Assembly (NCBI RefSeq): GCF_001665685.1
Contig: NZ_LZTB01000022.1
Location: 1 to 40,600, forward strand
Length of the DNA: 40,600 nucleotides
Direction of reading: 5' to 3'
Source of the DNA: Mycobacterium sp. 852013-50091_SCH5140682
GTDB taxonomy: Bacteria > Actinomycetota > Actinomycetes > Mycobacteriales > Mycobacteriaceae
Shown here: positions 17,701-24,867 of the stretch, piece by piece
Numbering within the stretch: position 1 is the first letter of the stretch
Layout of the letters: each line of letters opens with the position of its first letter
Translations under genes and position numbers: made by a program
Notes under the pieces: generated by a model
What the model was told of the DNA's origin: nothing
The model's database searches: none
Seen by the model: only the letters and a program-made list of their open reading frames with translations

Positions 17701-18242
17701 CCGACATGTTCACCCGACTGATCCTCAGCATCGTCGCGACCGGCCTGGCACCCAAGTCGTTCTACTCGCTCGATGCCGCAGGCCACCGCCAGCGGGCCCA
17801 TTACGACGGGCTACCTGCGGATTTCACCGCAGCGGCCATCACCACCCTCGGCGCCGCCAGCACCACCGGCTACCACACCTACAACGTTCTCAACACCCAC
17901 GACGACGGAATCTCCCTCGACGAGTTCGTCGACTGGCTCATCGCGCAAGGGCTCGACATCGAACGTATCGACGACTACGACGAGTGGCGCGAGCGATTCG
18001 AACAGGCCATGAAGGCGCTGCCCGAGGACCAGCGCAAGAACTCGGTGCTGCCCTTGATGAGCGCGTACGCGCACCCCGCACCCCCGACTGGCGGCGTTGC
18101 GATGCCAGCCGAAAAGTTCCGTGCGGCAGTGCAATCCGCCGGCATCGGAGCCGGCCACGATGTCCCCCATCTGTCCGAGGAGTTGATCGCGAAGTACATC
18201 GCGGACTTGCGCCAGCTCGGCCTGCTCGCCGACGCCGGGTAG
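14709..18242 (+). CDS. car: Carboxylic acid reductase (A-T-R enzyme)
   Basis: This 1177-residue multidomain enzyme reduces aromatic and aliphatic carboxylic acids to aldehydes with ATP and NADPH. The adenylation domain (about 1-650) contains LVYTSGSTGAPKGAMYT (about 248-264), DGYGSTENGG and the core-loop region LDRRNNVIKLSQGEFV. The carrier domain has ELGGDSLSAFSF with Ser687, which must receive a phosphopantetheine arm; no phosphopantetheinyl transferase is in the window. The reductase domain (about 775-1177) begins VLMTGANGYLGRFL and has the SDR catalytic pair Tyr955/Lys959 (YATSK). Length and order match mycobacterial/Nocardia CARs and M. tuberculosis FadD9. The frame extends upstream to 14619, but MTDDARQQRLIQRI at 14709 is the family start. 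It converges on the acyl-AMP ligase with a two-base gap. Confidence 0.95.
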   Translation: MTDDARQQRLIQRIQQLHATDPQFRAAAPDPDVSARIQDPDLRLWQAIDACLTGYADRPALGLRSREVIRDPATGRTTTSLLAGFDTITYGRLRDNVVALANTWHGSGFEPGDFVAVLGFTSIGYTVIQLACARLGAVFVPLQTSSSARQLAPIIAETTPRIFAASVESLDTAVELVIDAPSVQRLVVFDYSEADDDQRERFEAATARLAATGRTVEVVSLVADMDAGRSMAEAAPFIPAPGENPLATLVYTSGSTGAPKGAMYTTDLMTRLWQRPRSPSFDVGIEIPAIHLQYMPLSHVYGMAWLISTLTSGGIGYFAAKSDMSTLFDDITLVRPTALNLVPRVCDMFFRRYRKELDQRTAAEPTAADLEESVKAELREDFLGGRVVSAMCGSAPLSKDMHAFVESLLDIAVSDGYGSTENGGGIMRNGVVQRPPVTEYKLVDVPELGYSTTDKPHPRGELYLKTTTLIPGYYKHPELSADIFDADGFYKTGDVMAEIGPDHLVYLDRRNNVIKLSQGEFVAVSNLEANYSTSPYIRQIFIYGSSDQPFLLAVIVPNADGVGAGDARSLIANSLQQIAAENHLNPYEIPRDFLLEPEPFTRDNGLLSGVGKLLRPALKRHYQDRLDAMYAEITAGQDNQLDALRTASRHQPTIETVRGAAAATLGLEAGGSDLPADAKFIELGGDSLSAFSFATLLEGIFNIDVPVQTIVSPTATLTTVAEYVDGERQSASTRPTFASVHGRDAEVAKATDLTLDKFIDAATLAAAPTLPAPSTTVNTVLMTGANGYLGRFLCLDWLERLAPTGGRLICLARGADPIAARQRIEEAIDSGDETLSKRFRELADQHLEVLVGDVGAANLGVDTVTWNRLADSVDLIVHSAALVNHVLPYSQLFGPNAVGTAEIIKLAITDRLKPVNYISTVAVTALPDGTYVGEDVDVRTASPDRSLGTAYAGGYATSKWAGEVLLREANDLCGLPVTVFRSDMILAHSTYSGQVNVTDMFTRLILSIVATGLAPKSFYSLDAAGHRQRAHYDGLPADFTAAAITTLGAASTTGYHTYNVLNTHDDGISLDEFVDWLIAQGLDIERIDDYDEWRERFEQAMKALPEDQRKNSVLPLMSAYAHPAPPTGGVAMPAEKFRAAVQSAGIGAGHDVPHLSEELIAKYIADLRQLGLLADAG

Positions 18243-18244
18243 CG

Positions 18245-20068
18245 TTACCCGGCGATCTCGCCCGCCAGATACTGCGCACGGCACGCGCGGCGCGCCAGCT
18301 TGCCGCTGGTGGTGCGCGGGATGGCACCGGCGGGAACGAACTTCACGTCGGCGGCGGACAGTCCGTGCCGGTTGGTCACCGCGGCCCGGATCGCCTCGAT
18401 CGCGGGCTGCGGGTCGGTGCGTCCGGTTCCGGTGGCCCGTTCGGCGATGATCACCAGTTCGGTGTCGGCCGAGGGGCTTTCGTCGCCAGGTACGGCGAAT
18501 GCGGTGACATGCCCGCGCCGCACGATCGGTGAGGCGTCGGCGACGGTCGCCTCGATGTCCTGCGGGTAGTGCTGTCCCCCGGCGATGACGATGAGATCGG
18601 CCATCCGGCCCGTGACATAGAACTCGCCGTCGAGGTACACCCCGAGATCTCCGGTCCGCAACCACGGGCGGGCCGGGTCCGCGCCTTCGGTGTGGCCAGT
18701 CGCCAGACGCGTCCGCAGTTCGGCCCCGAACGTCTGGCGCGATTCCTCCGGGAGCCCCCAGTAGCCGCGCCCGATGTTGTTGCCCTGCAACCAGATCTCG
18801 CCGACCGAGCCGTCCGGCAGTTCCGCCGCGGTTACCGGGTCGACGATGACGGCCCGCAGGCTACGCGCGATCTGTCCGCACGCCACATGCGCGACCGCGC
18901 CGACGGCATCAGCCGCGACCTGCACCGCACGGCCGGCGGCGAGCTGCTCGCGGTCGAAGTACGTGGCGGCCGCCTGCTCCTGCGGGGCGATGGTCGACAC
19001 GAACAGGGTCGCCTCGGCGATCCCGTACGACGGTTTGAAGGCCGTGGCGGGCAACCCGTATGGCGCGAACGCCTTGTTGAAGGTGGTGATCGCCCCGATG
19101 CTCACCGGTTCGGAGCCGATGATGAGCACCACGTTGCTCAGATCGATGTCGTCGCCCGGCGCGGGCAGGCCCCGCTGCGCCGTCCACTCGTAGGCGAAGT
19201 TGGGCGCGGCGGTGATCACCCGGCTGTCCCGCGATTCGTCGGACAGGGCGCGGATCCACCGCTGCGGCCGCCGGATGAACGCGGTCGGCGACATCAGCGT
19301 GGAATGCCCGCCGTAGACGGCGGGAAAGCCGATCATCGACAGCCCCATGTCGTGGTAGAGCGGTAACCAGCTGACGCCGTGCGTATTTCGATCGAGCAGG
19401 TCGATCGAGAGGATCATCTGCAGCAGATTGGTACCGACCGCGCGGTGGGTGATCTCGATGCCGACCGGGGGCCGCGTCGACCCCGAGGTGTACTGCAGAT
19501 GCGAGACGTCGTCGGCGTCGATCACCACCGGTTGGAACGCCTCGCCTGCCGTGTCGGGAATCTCGTCGATGCATACGACGTGCGGTCGGCGCTCGGGCTG
19601 CAGCGTCTCGAGGAACTCGGTGATCGCGGGGTGCGCGGCCGTCGTCGTCAGGATCACCGCCGGCCGGGCGTCGAGCAGCGCGGTCTCGAGCCGTTCGGCG
19701 TGGCCTTGCAGTTCCGGGGCGAACAACGGGACGGCGATCATGCCCGCCTTGATCGCGCCGAAGAACCCGGCGATGTACTCGAGGCCCTGGGGCGCCAGGA
19801 TCGCGACGCGCTCACCGCGGGCCGAGGTCTGCTGCAATTGCGCTCCGATCGCCCGCAACCGCACCCCGAGTTGGGTCCAGGTCAGCTCGGTGGTCTCGCC
19901 GTCGGAACGGCTGTGGTCGAGGTACCGGTAGGCGACGGTGTCGCCGACATTGGCGATGTTGCGTTCGATCAAGGAGATCAGGTGCACGCCTGGCGGCAGG
20001 ACGACGTTGCCGTCCGCGTCGAGGCAATCCTCGATCCGCAACAGACCTTCCGGTGCCTCAAAAGCCAT
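18245..20068 (-). CDS. Fatty-acyl-AMP ligase (FadD/FAAL family)
   Basis: This 607-residue adenylate-forming enzyme should activate a fatty acid as acyl-AMP, typically for transfer to a polyketide synthase or carrier protein. The AMP-binding P-loop is HLQYTSGSTRPPVGIEITH (about 190-208), followed by SWLPLYHDMGLSMIGFPAVYGG, FKPSYGIAEATLFVS, the ribose-binding WLRTGDLGVYLDGEFYVTGR, and the C-terminal lysine in IPRTTSGKLARRACR. The sequence from HDMGL onward is FAAL-like rather than acyl-CoA-ligase-like. No PKS gene is nearby, so the acceptor is unknown; the carrier domain of the convergent CAR is a possible but unproven relation. Length is within the FadD32-type range, though slightly short. Confidence 0.9.
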   Translation of the reverse strand: MAFEAPEGLLRIEDCLDADGNVVLPPGVHLISLIERNIANVGDTVAYRYLDHSRSDGETTELTWTQLGVRLRAIGAQLQQTSARGERVAILAPQGLEYIAGFFGAIKAGMIAVPLFAPELQGHAERLETALLDARPAVILTTTAAHPAITEFLETLQPERRPHVVCIDEIPDTAGEAFQPVVIDADDVSHLQYTSGSTRPPVGIEITHRAVGTNLLQMILSIDLLDRNTHGVSWLPLYHDMGLSMIGFPAVYGGHSTLMSPTAFIRRPQRWIRALSDESRDSRVITAAPNFAYEWTAQRGLPAPGDDIDLSNVVLIIGSEPVSIGAITTFNKAFAPYGLPATAFKPSYGIAEATLFVSTIAPQEQAAATYFDREQLAAGRAVQVAADAVGAVAHVACGQIARSLRAVIVDPVTAAELPDGSVGEIWLQGNNIGRGYWGLPEESRQTFGAELRTRLATGHTEGADPARPWLRTGDLGVYLDGEFYVTGRMADLIVIAGGQHYPQDIEATVADASPIVRRGHVTAFAVPGDESPSADTELVIIAERATGTGRTDPQPAIEAIRAAVTNRHGLSAADVKFVPAGAIPRTTSGKLARRACRAQYLAGEIAG

Positions 20069-20128
20069 GAAGGCAGTCTAAAGCGCGGCGCGAACCGGCC
20101 TGCTGAGCTGCGCGGGCGCAGCGGGCCG

Positions 20129-21061
20129 CTACCTCGCGTGGCTGTCGAAGAACTGCCACGACTCCTCCGAAGCGTCGAACCCGTGGCTGGCGGGGCCGAC
20201 CGCCTGCGCGGGCAGGATCTCCGGGGCGCCGGGCCAAGTGTGGCCGCCGCCGTCCACCCGCATGAACACCACCGCGGTGCCCTGGGCGCACGGCGCGTAG
20301 GTGATGCGTTGCGTGCCCGTGCCGTCATCGGTCGCGGGCAGCAGGTCCGGCGCGGACGCGTCCGGGCAGCCGTTCACCTGACGCCACCGGTCGATCAGCG
20401 CCGGGGCCGACAGAATGTCGCTGGTTCCGCCGCGACCGATCATGGTGCCGCCGTCGAACGGCACGATGGGGTCGGCGGTCCCGTAGGTGGCCAACACCGA
20501 CACCGGCCGCGACGGGCTGCAGCCCACGTTGACGCCGAGGGTGCCTGCAACAGGAGCGATCGCGGCGAACAGGTCCGGACGGTCACATGCCAGCCGGTTG
20601 GCCATGAACCCGCCGGCCGACAAACCGGTCGCGAACACCCGACCCCGGTCCACGTGATACTCGGCGACCAGTTGTTCGACCAGCGTGGAGATGAACCCGA
20701 CGTCGTCGACCCCTTGCCGGTCGGGCACCGAGGCGCCGCGCCCGTCGGCCCAGCTCAGATCGATGCCGTCGGGATACACCACGATGAAGCCGTGCGCGTC
20801 GGCGACCGCGTCATAGTGCGTCAGCGCGGCCTGGTCGCGGCCCGTCGCCCCCGCCGCGTGCAGATTCACCACCAGACCCGAAGGGTGATCCACCCCGGCC
20901 GGGACGTGCAGCTCATAGCTGCGGGCCAACCCGCCGACGTCGATCTGCGCCGCAGGCCGGGGCGCCGGAGAGGCGTACGCCGTCGCCCCTGGGGCAAGCG
21001 CCGCGACCATCACGACGACAGTGGCGATGAACGGGCCGATACGTCCGAAGGCGAGCCGCAT
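20129..21061 (-). CDS. Secreted polyhydroxybutyrate depolymerase/feruloyl-esterase-like alpha/beta hydrolase
   Basis: The 310-residue exported hydrolase has a signal peptide (about 1-30, GATAYA before SPAP). The catalytic domain has the oxyanion-region NLHAAGATG, the nucleophile Ser148 in ATGLSAGGFMANRLAC, an Asp near 197 (GTADPIVPF) and the catalytic His in DGGGHTWPG. This is the LpqC/PHB-depolymerase (PF10503-type) arrangement. There is no lipobox cysteine here, unlike LpqC. The ATG at 21061 is preferred over an in-frame TTG 18 bases upstream. The substrate is not determined; short-chain esters or hydroxybutyrate oligomers are typical of the family. Confidence 0.85.
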   Translation of the reverse strand: MRLAFGRIGPFIATVVVMVAALAPGATAYASPAPRPAAQIDVGGLARSYELHVPAGVDHPSGLVVNLHAAGATGRDQAALTHYDAVADAHGFIVVYPDGIDLSWADGRGASVPDRQGVDDVGFISTLVEQLVAEYHVDRGRVFATGLSAGGFMANRLACDRPDLFAAIAPVAGTLGVNVGCSPSRPVSVLATYGTADPIVPFDGGTMIGRGGTSDILSAPALIDRWRQVNGCPDASAPDLLPATDDGTGTQRITYAPCAQGTAVVFMRVDGGGHTWPGAPEILPAQAVGPASHGFDASEESWQFFDSHAR

Positions 21062-21223
21062 GGTGCCAATATGCCCCAATCTGCGCCAACGGGCTTGGTG
21101 TTGGCTGAGAGCTCTGCGTCAACGACCCGCAACCATCGACCCTGCGCCCAGGGCCACAAACATCGAGAAGAGCGCGCCCTGAGCGCAGACTCAACGCCCC
21201 GTGCGTGTCGAGTCGGCCCCGCG

Positions 21224-21664
21224 TCAGCGGCGCGCCAGCACCGCCGCCAACTGGTCGAGCGTGAGGATCCAGCCGTTGTGGAAGTTCTCGAACTCCTCGG
21301 ACGGCAGCAGGGAGTGCTCGATGGCCATGAGCGTTTCATCGTCGCCCTGCGCGGTGAAGGTGACGTTGACGACGCTGGATGCGGTCGGATCAGCCCAGTC
21401 CGAGTTGGACCACGTGAAGGTGAGCAGCCGCGGCCGGTCGATCGCGAGGAACTGCCCGGTGATCAGCACGCTGGAGCCCTTGTGGTCGACGTCGAACCGC
21501 ACCAGGCCGCCGACCCGGGGTTCGACCTGTACGGTCACGCATCGCGCCGGGCGTGGGCACATCCACTCCCGCAGGGCCTCCGGGTCGAGCCATTCGTCGA
21601 AGACTTCCTCGGGTGTCGCGGGCATGACCCGCTGCACCCGGACCACCACCGTCTCGGTGCTCAT
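21224..21664 (-). CDS. SRPBCC (AHSA1-like) domain protein
   Basis: The 146-residue START/Bet v1-like fold protein shows VRVQRVMPATPEEVFDEWLD at the N-terminus, GGLVRFDVDHKGSSVLITGQFLAIDRPRLLTFTW in two strands around the cavity, and a long C-terminal helix (ENFHNGWILTLDQLAAVL). Such proteins are regularly encoded immediately after a small ArsR regulator, as here: its ATG overlaps the ArsR stop by four bases. A ligand-binding or lipid-binding role is assumed for the family; the ligand is unknown. Confidence 0.9.
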   Translation of the reverse strand: MSTETVVVRVQRVMPATPEEVFDEWLDPEALREWMCPRPARCVTVQVEPRVGGLVRFDVDHKGSSVLITGQFLAIDRPRLLTFTWSNSDWADPTASSVVNVTFTAQGDDETLMAIEHSLLPSEEFENFHNGWILTLDQLAAVLARR

Positions 21665-22011
21665 TGACCGCCTTTCTTACGCCTCAGCCGCTCGGCGAGC
21701 GCATCGGTGCGCACCGCCCAGAATTCGGTCTGCTCATTGATCCACTGCTGGGCACGCGCCAGTCCGTCGGGTTGCAGCGACAGCCAGTGTTCCCGCCCGC
21801 GCACCTCGCGACGGACCAGCCCGGCCGATTCCAGCACCCCGACATGTCGTGACACCCCGGCAAACGTCATCGGTAGCGGCGCAGCCAGATCGGTGATTCG
21901 CGCGTCGCCGTGGCGCAGCGCCTCGAGCAACTGGCGACGGGTCGGATCGGCGAGCGCCGCGTACGCCCGGTCCAACACCTGATCTTCAACCACATTGTTG
22001 ACTATATCCAC
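21661..22011 (-). CDS. ArsR-family transcriptional regulator
   Basis: This is a small winged-helix repressor of about 116 residues. LDRAYAALADPTRRQLLEAL is the hallmark N-terminal helix pair, and the recognition region is ITDLAAPLPMTFAGVSRHVGVLESAGLVRREVRGREHW. It has no metal-binding CxC motif, which fits the subgroup paired with SRPBCC proteins rather than metal sensors. The start is uncertain. GTG at 22011 has AGGA 11 bases upstream but places a dyad operator inside the coding region; GTG at 21993 or 21978 would leave the dyad over or before the start. It is divergent from the DUF899 gene and probably controls both directions. Confidence 0.87.
   Translation of the reverse strand: MDIVNNVVEDQVLDRAYAALADPTRRQLLEALRHGDARITDLAAPLPMTFAGVSRHVGVLESAGLVRREVRGREHWLSLQPDGLARAQQWINEQTEFWAVRTDALAERLRRKKGGQ
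21985..22002. promoter_or_regulatory. ArsR candidate operator 1, TTCAAC-N6-GTTGAC
   Basis: An imperfect dyad (one mismatch) overlapping the likely translation start of the ArsR gene. It has the same spacing and half-site as operator 2, with centres 54 bp apart, close to five helical turns. Confidence 0.65.
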
Positions 22012-22038
22012 ATGTCGTGGTGTCCTGAAGAACAGATA

Positions 22039-22056
22039 TTCAACCGTGTTGTTGAA
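22039..22056. promoter_or_regulatory. ArsR candidate operator 2, TTCAAC-N6-GTTGAA
   Basis: A perfect dyad in the divergent ArsR/DUF899 promoter region, just before the AGGAGG of the DUF899 gene (22061-22066). Binding here would repress DUF899 directly. Confidence 0.7.
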
Positions 22057-22073
22057 CGTCAGGAGGAGCCCAC

Positions 22074-22781
22074 ATGCAGACGCCACCGATCGTCACGGCC
22101 CAGGAATGGGACGCCGCGCACCGCGAGATGCTGGTCCGCGAAAAAGAATTCACCCGCGCCCGCGACCAACTCGCCGCGCAGCGCCGCCGCATGCCCTGGA
22201 CCCCGGTACGCACCGACTATCAATTCGACGGTCCTGACGGCACTGTCACGCTGCTCGACCTGTTCGACGGCCGCCGCCAACTCATCGTTTATCGCGCGTT
22301 CGTCGAGCCGGGCGTGCACGGCTGGCCCGAACACGGTTGCATCGGTTGCTCTTTGATGGCCGATCACATCGGCAACCTGGCCCATCTGAATGCCCGCAAC
22401 ACCACGCTGGTGTACGCCTCACGCGGGTCACAGGCCGACATCGCGAGGATCAAGTCCCGCATGGGCTGGCACATTCCGTGGTACACGATCGACACCGAAC
22501 CGGCTGCCGGGCAGCCGTTCGACGTGGATTTCGGCGTGGACCAATGGCACGGCACCAACGCCTTTTTCCGCGACGGCGACCGCGTCTTCCGTACCTACTT
22601 CATCAACAACCGCGGCGACGAAGCCTTCGTCAACACCTGGAGCTTCCTCGACATGACGGCCCTGGGACGCCAGGAGACCTGGGAGGACTCACCTGAGGGC
22701 TATCCCCAGTCCGCACCGTACCAATGGTGGAACTGGCACGACGAATACGGCGCCCCGCGGCCGGCCGCGGGGCGCCACTGA
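22074..22781 (+). CDS. DUF899 family thioredoxin-like protein
   Basis: The 235-residue protein starts PPIVTAQEWDAAHREMLVREKEFTRARDQLAA and continues RRRMPWTPVRTDYQFDGPDGTV, both typical of DUF899. The family has a thioredoxin-like fold; here the cysteines are in HGCIGCSLMADHIG (a CxxC). The C-terminal NTWSFLDMTALGR and YQWWNWHDEYG are also family-typical. The enzymatic role is unknown. Translation from ATG 22074 is supported by AGGAGG seven bases upstream. It is divergent from the ArsR-SRPBCC pair and shares a control region containing two dyads. Confidence 0.88.
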   Translation: MQTPPIVTAQEWDAAHREMLVREKEFTRARDQLAAQRRRMPWTPVRTDYQFDGPDGTVTLLDLFDGRRQLIVYRAFVEPGVHGWPEHGCIGCSLMADHIGNLAHLNARNTTLVYASRGSQADIARIKSRMGWHIPWYTIDTEPAAGQPFDVDFGVDQWHGTNAFFRDGDRVFRTYFINNRGDEAFVNTWSFLDMTALGRQETWEDSPEGYPQSAPYQWWNWHDEYGAPRPAAGRH

Positions 22782-22787
22782 GCCGGG

Positions 22788-23468
22788 TCAGCGCATCTCG
22801 AAATGCTGGTAGTCGATCGGGGATCGCCACGCGCCGCCCCACTGCCAGCCGCGATCGGTGAAGGCGCGCACGGCGGCATCATCGGCATGCAGCATCCCGG
22901 GATCCGTGCGCGTGCGATCCAGGTAGCGGGCAGCATTAGCCGGTTCCAGATCGGTTCCGTCGACGTACGGATTGAGCAGCGGGTTGAGGTCGATGGCCCG
23001 ACCGTAGGCATGCAGTGACCAGTTGCCAGAACCCGGGATACCGCGGCAATTGAACGCCGAGGTGTTGTTGTCCTCCATCGACAACTCGTCCTGCGCCCGC
23101 AGGTAGTGATCGACCGTACGCATGCGCTCGATCGGGTAACGCATCCGATAAAGCTGATCGAAAATCGCAATCACCTGCGGGACAAGGCTTTCGTGCACGA
23201 CGAGCACACCCCGCCGAGTCTGGCCGTCGAAGCCGAGGTAGTCGAGCCCGACCCGGCGCAGCTGCTCGGGTGCCAGCGGGCAGCCCGGATGCCAGGTCTC
23301 GCCGAGGTCGGCGGCCGAAACCCGATCGACCGACGGCGGCGCCTGCACAGCACTCGACGACGAGGGGCCCGACGGGTGTGGCGGCGGCGGCGCAGGAGAA
23401 CACTGGACCAGCGCGACGGCGGCCGCCACCACGGCGACCGCGCGCCGGGCCGGCGTCTGGTCCACCAT
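22788..23468 (-). CDS. M15-family D-Ala-D-Ala carboxypeptidase-like exported protein
   Basis: The 226-residue protein begins with an N-terminal hydrophobic segment (about 9-22) followed by Cys23 (VALVQC), a poor lipobox because -1 is Gln, then a Pro/Ser-rich linker to about residue 46. The VanY/M15-type domain (about 70-226) has the zinc motif HAYGRAID (His153, Asp160) and the final ligand His222 in DYQHFE. It is expected to trim peptidoglycan stem peptides in the envelope. The ATG at 23468 is the only suitable ATG in this frame. It is divergent from the URC operon, and a 15-bp-period direct repeat lies immediately upstream. Confidence 0.87.
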   Translation of the reverse strand: MVDQTPARRAVAVVAAAVALVQCSPAPPPPHPSGPSSSSAVQAPPSVDRVSAADLGETWHPGCPLAPEQLRRVGLDYLGFDGQTRRGVLVVHESLVPQVIAIFDQLYRMRYPIERMRTVDHYLRAQDELSMEDNNTSAFNCRGIPGSGNWSLHAYGRAIDLNPLLNPYVDGTDLEPANAARYLDRTRTDPGMLHADDAAVRAFTDRGWQWGGAWRSPIDYQHFEMR

Positions 23469-23470
23469 CT

Positions 23471-23498
23471 CTTTGTACTCGGCCGCTTTGTACTCGGC
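23471..23498. repeat. Tandem direct repeat CTTTGTACTCGGC (two copies, 15-bp period)
   Basis: Two identical 13-base copies (23471-23483 and 23486-23498) lie just upstream of the M15 gene, inside the 118-bp region divergent from the URC operon. They may be tandem regulator sites. The 15-bp period keeps the frame (AEYKAAEYKE), so a longer coding region cannot be wholly excluded. Confidence 0.55.
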
Positions 23499-23586
23499 GA
23501 TCTCATCACACTGTGGCGACGCCGCTGCGCGCCCGGGCAATTCGAGGTTGACTGGAGGCCTCACGCCACAGAAAGGGGCCATGGCC

Positions 23587-24867
23587 ATGGTTGTGGATCC
23601 AGGCTCTGCCGCGCCAACACCGGGCCACGGCCCGGCCCGGCATATCCGGCTGACCTCACACAGCGGTGCAGCCGACGCCCTGACCATCCACTGGGGCGCG
23701 CCCACCGCCGCCGAACGGGGCCCGGTCATCGGAACGACGATCACCCGCGCCCACCGCAACGTGATCGGCACACACAGCGGCTCTTATAGCGTGTACCGCG
23801 CCTTGGCGGTGGCGGCCGGAGCACTGTCGCGAGACCACCGCGCCGATCTGACCAACACCGCGCCCACCGACGTGATCGGGCCCTATCCGCAATGGGGAGA
23901 ACCGGCCACGATTGTCAGCCTGGACCCGTGGGGCGCGATGGTCGCCGAGGCCTTCACCGCCGAACTCGCGGCAGGCTATGACATCCGCCCGACCATCGCG
24001 GTGACCAAGGCCCACGTGATCCTGCCCGAGATCGCCGACGCGGTCGTAAAAGGCCGGCTGAAGCCCGACGGTCAGTTCCTGCTGCCGAGCGGTGCCGCCG
24101 TGGTCACCAAGGCTGCGATCGAACCCGTCTGGCATCTGCCCGGCGTCGCGGCGCGCTTCGGGTGCAGCGAAAACGACCTGCGGCGGGTGCTGTTCGAGGA
24201 GACCGGCGGCATGTACCCCGAGCTCGTCACCCGCGGTGACCTCGAGGTGTTCCTGCCCCCGATCGGCGGGCAGACCGTCTACATCTTCGGCACCCCGCGC
24301 GACCTGGCCGATCCCGGCGTCGAACTGACCGCGCGGGTCCACGACGAATGCAACGGGTCGGACGTGTTCGGGTCCGACATCTGTACCTGCCGGCCATATC
24401 TCACGCATGCGATCGAAGAGTGCATCCGGGGTGCGCAACACGGCGGTGTCGGGTTGGTGGCCTACTCCCGCAAGGAGGGACGCGCCCTGGGCGAGGTCAC
24501 CAAGTTCCTCGTGTACAACGCCCGCAAACGCCAAGAAGGCGGCGACACCGCCGAGGCGTACTTCACCCGTACGGAATGTGTTGCCGGGGTGCAGGATATG
24601 CGGTTCCAGGAACTGATGCCCGACGTATTGCACTGGCTGGGTATCCGCAAGATCCATCGCCTGGTATCCATGAGCAACATGAAGTACGACGCCATCACCG
24701 GTTCCGGCATCGAAGTCGGCGAACGGGTGAACATCCCCGACGAGCTGATCCCGCCGGACGCTCGCGTCGAGATCGACGCGAAGATGGCCGCAGGCTACTT
24801 CACCCCCGGGCCGGTACCCGACGCCGAGGAGCTCAGAATCGCCAAAGGCCGCGGTCTGCTGCCATGA
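23587..24867 (+). CDS. GTP cyclohydrolase II-like protein Urc1/Urg1 (uracil catabolism)
   Basis: This 426-residue protein is about twice the size of a stand-alone RibA GTP cyclohydrolase II. The C-terminal part (about 240-420) has the RibA zinc triad with the exact spacing C-x10-C-x-C (Cys255, Cys266, Cys268; HDECNGSDVFG then SDICTC), followed by GVGLVAYSRKEGRALGE. The long N-terminal part (HIRLTSHSG…RAHRNVIGTHSGSYSVYRALAVAAG) is characteristic of Urc1/Urg1. These proteins act with Urc4 and a uracil phosphoribosyltransferase in the URC uracil-degradation pathway known from yeasts, and the next two genes are those partners. Two ATGs are possible; the second (23587) lies eight bases after AAAGGGG, while 23581 is only two bases away. 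A role in riboflavin synthesis is unlikely. Confidence 0.9.
   Translation: MVVDPGSAAPTPGHGPARHIRLTSHSGAADALTIHWGAPTAAERGPVIGTTITRAHRNVIGTHSGSYSVYRALAVAAGALSRDHRADLTNTAPTDVIGPYPQWGEPATIVSLDPWGAMVAEAFTAELAAGYDIRPTIAVTKAHVILPEIADAVVKGRLKPDGQFLLPSGAAVVTKAAIEPVWHLPGVAARFGCSENDLRRVLFEETGGMYPELVTRGDLEVFLPPIGGQTVYIFGTPRDLADPGVELTARVHDECNGSDVFGSDICTCRPYLTHAIEECIRGAQHGGVGLVAYSRKEGRALGEVTKFLVYNARKRQEGGDTAEAYFTRTECVAGVQDMRFQELMPDVLHWLGIRKIHRLVSMSNMKYDAITGSGIEVGERVNIPDELIPPDARVEIDAKMAAGYFTPGPVPDAEELRIAKGRGLLP

Noticed and set aside
19379..21667. Long plus-strand open frame of about 760 codons
   Set aside because: It runs antisense across the acyl-AMP ligase, the esterase and the SRPBCC gene. High G+C creates such shadow frames; its composition (Arg/Gly/Asp/Gln-rich) is not protein-like and no domain is visible.
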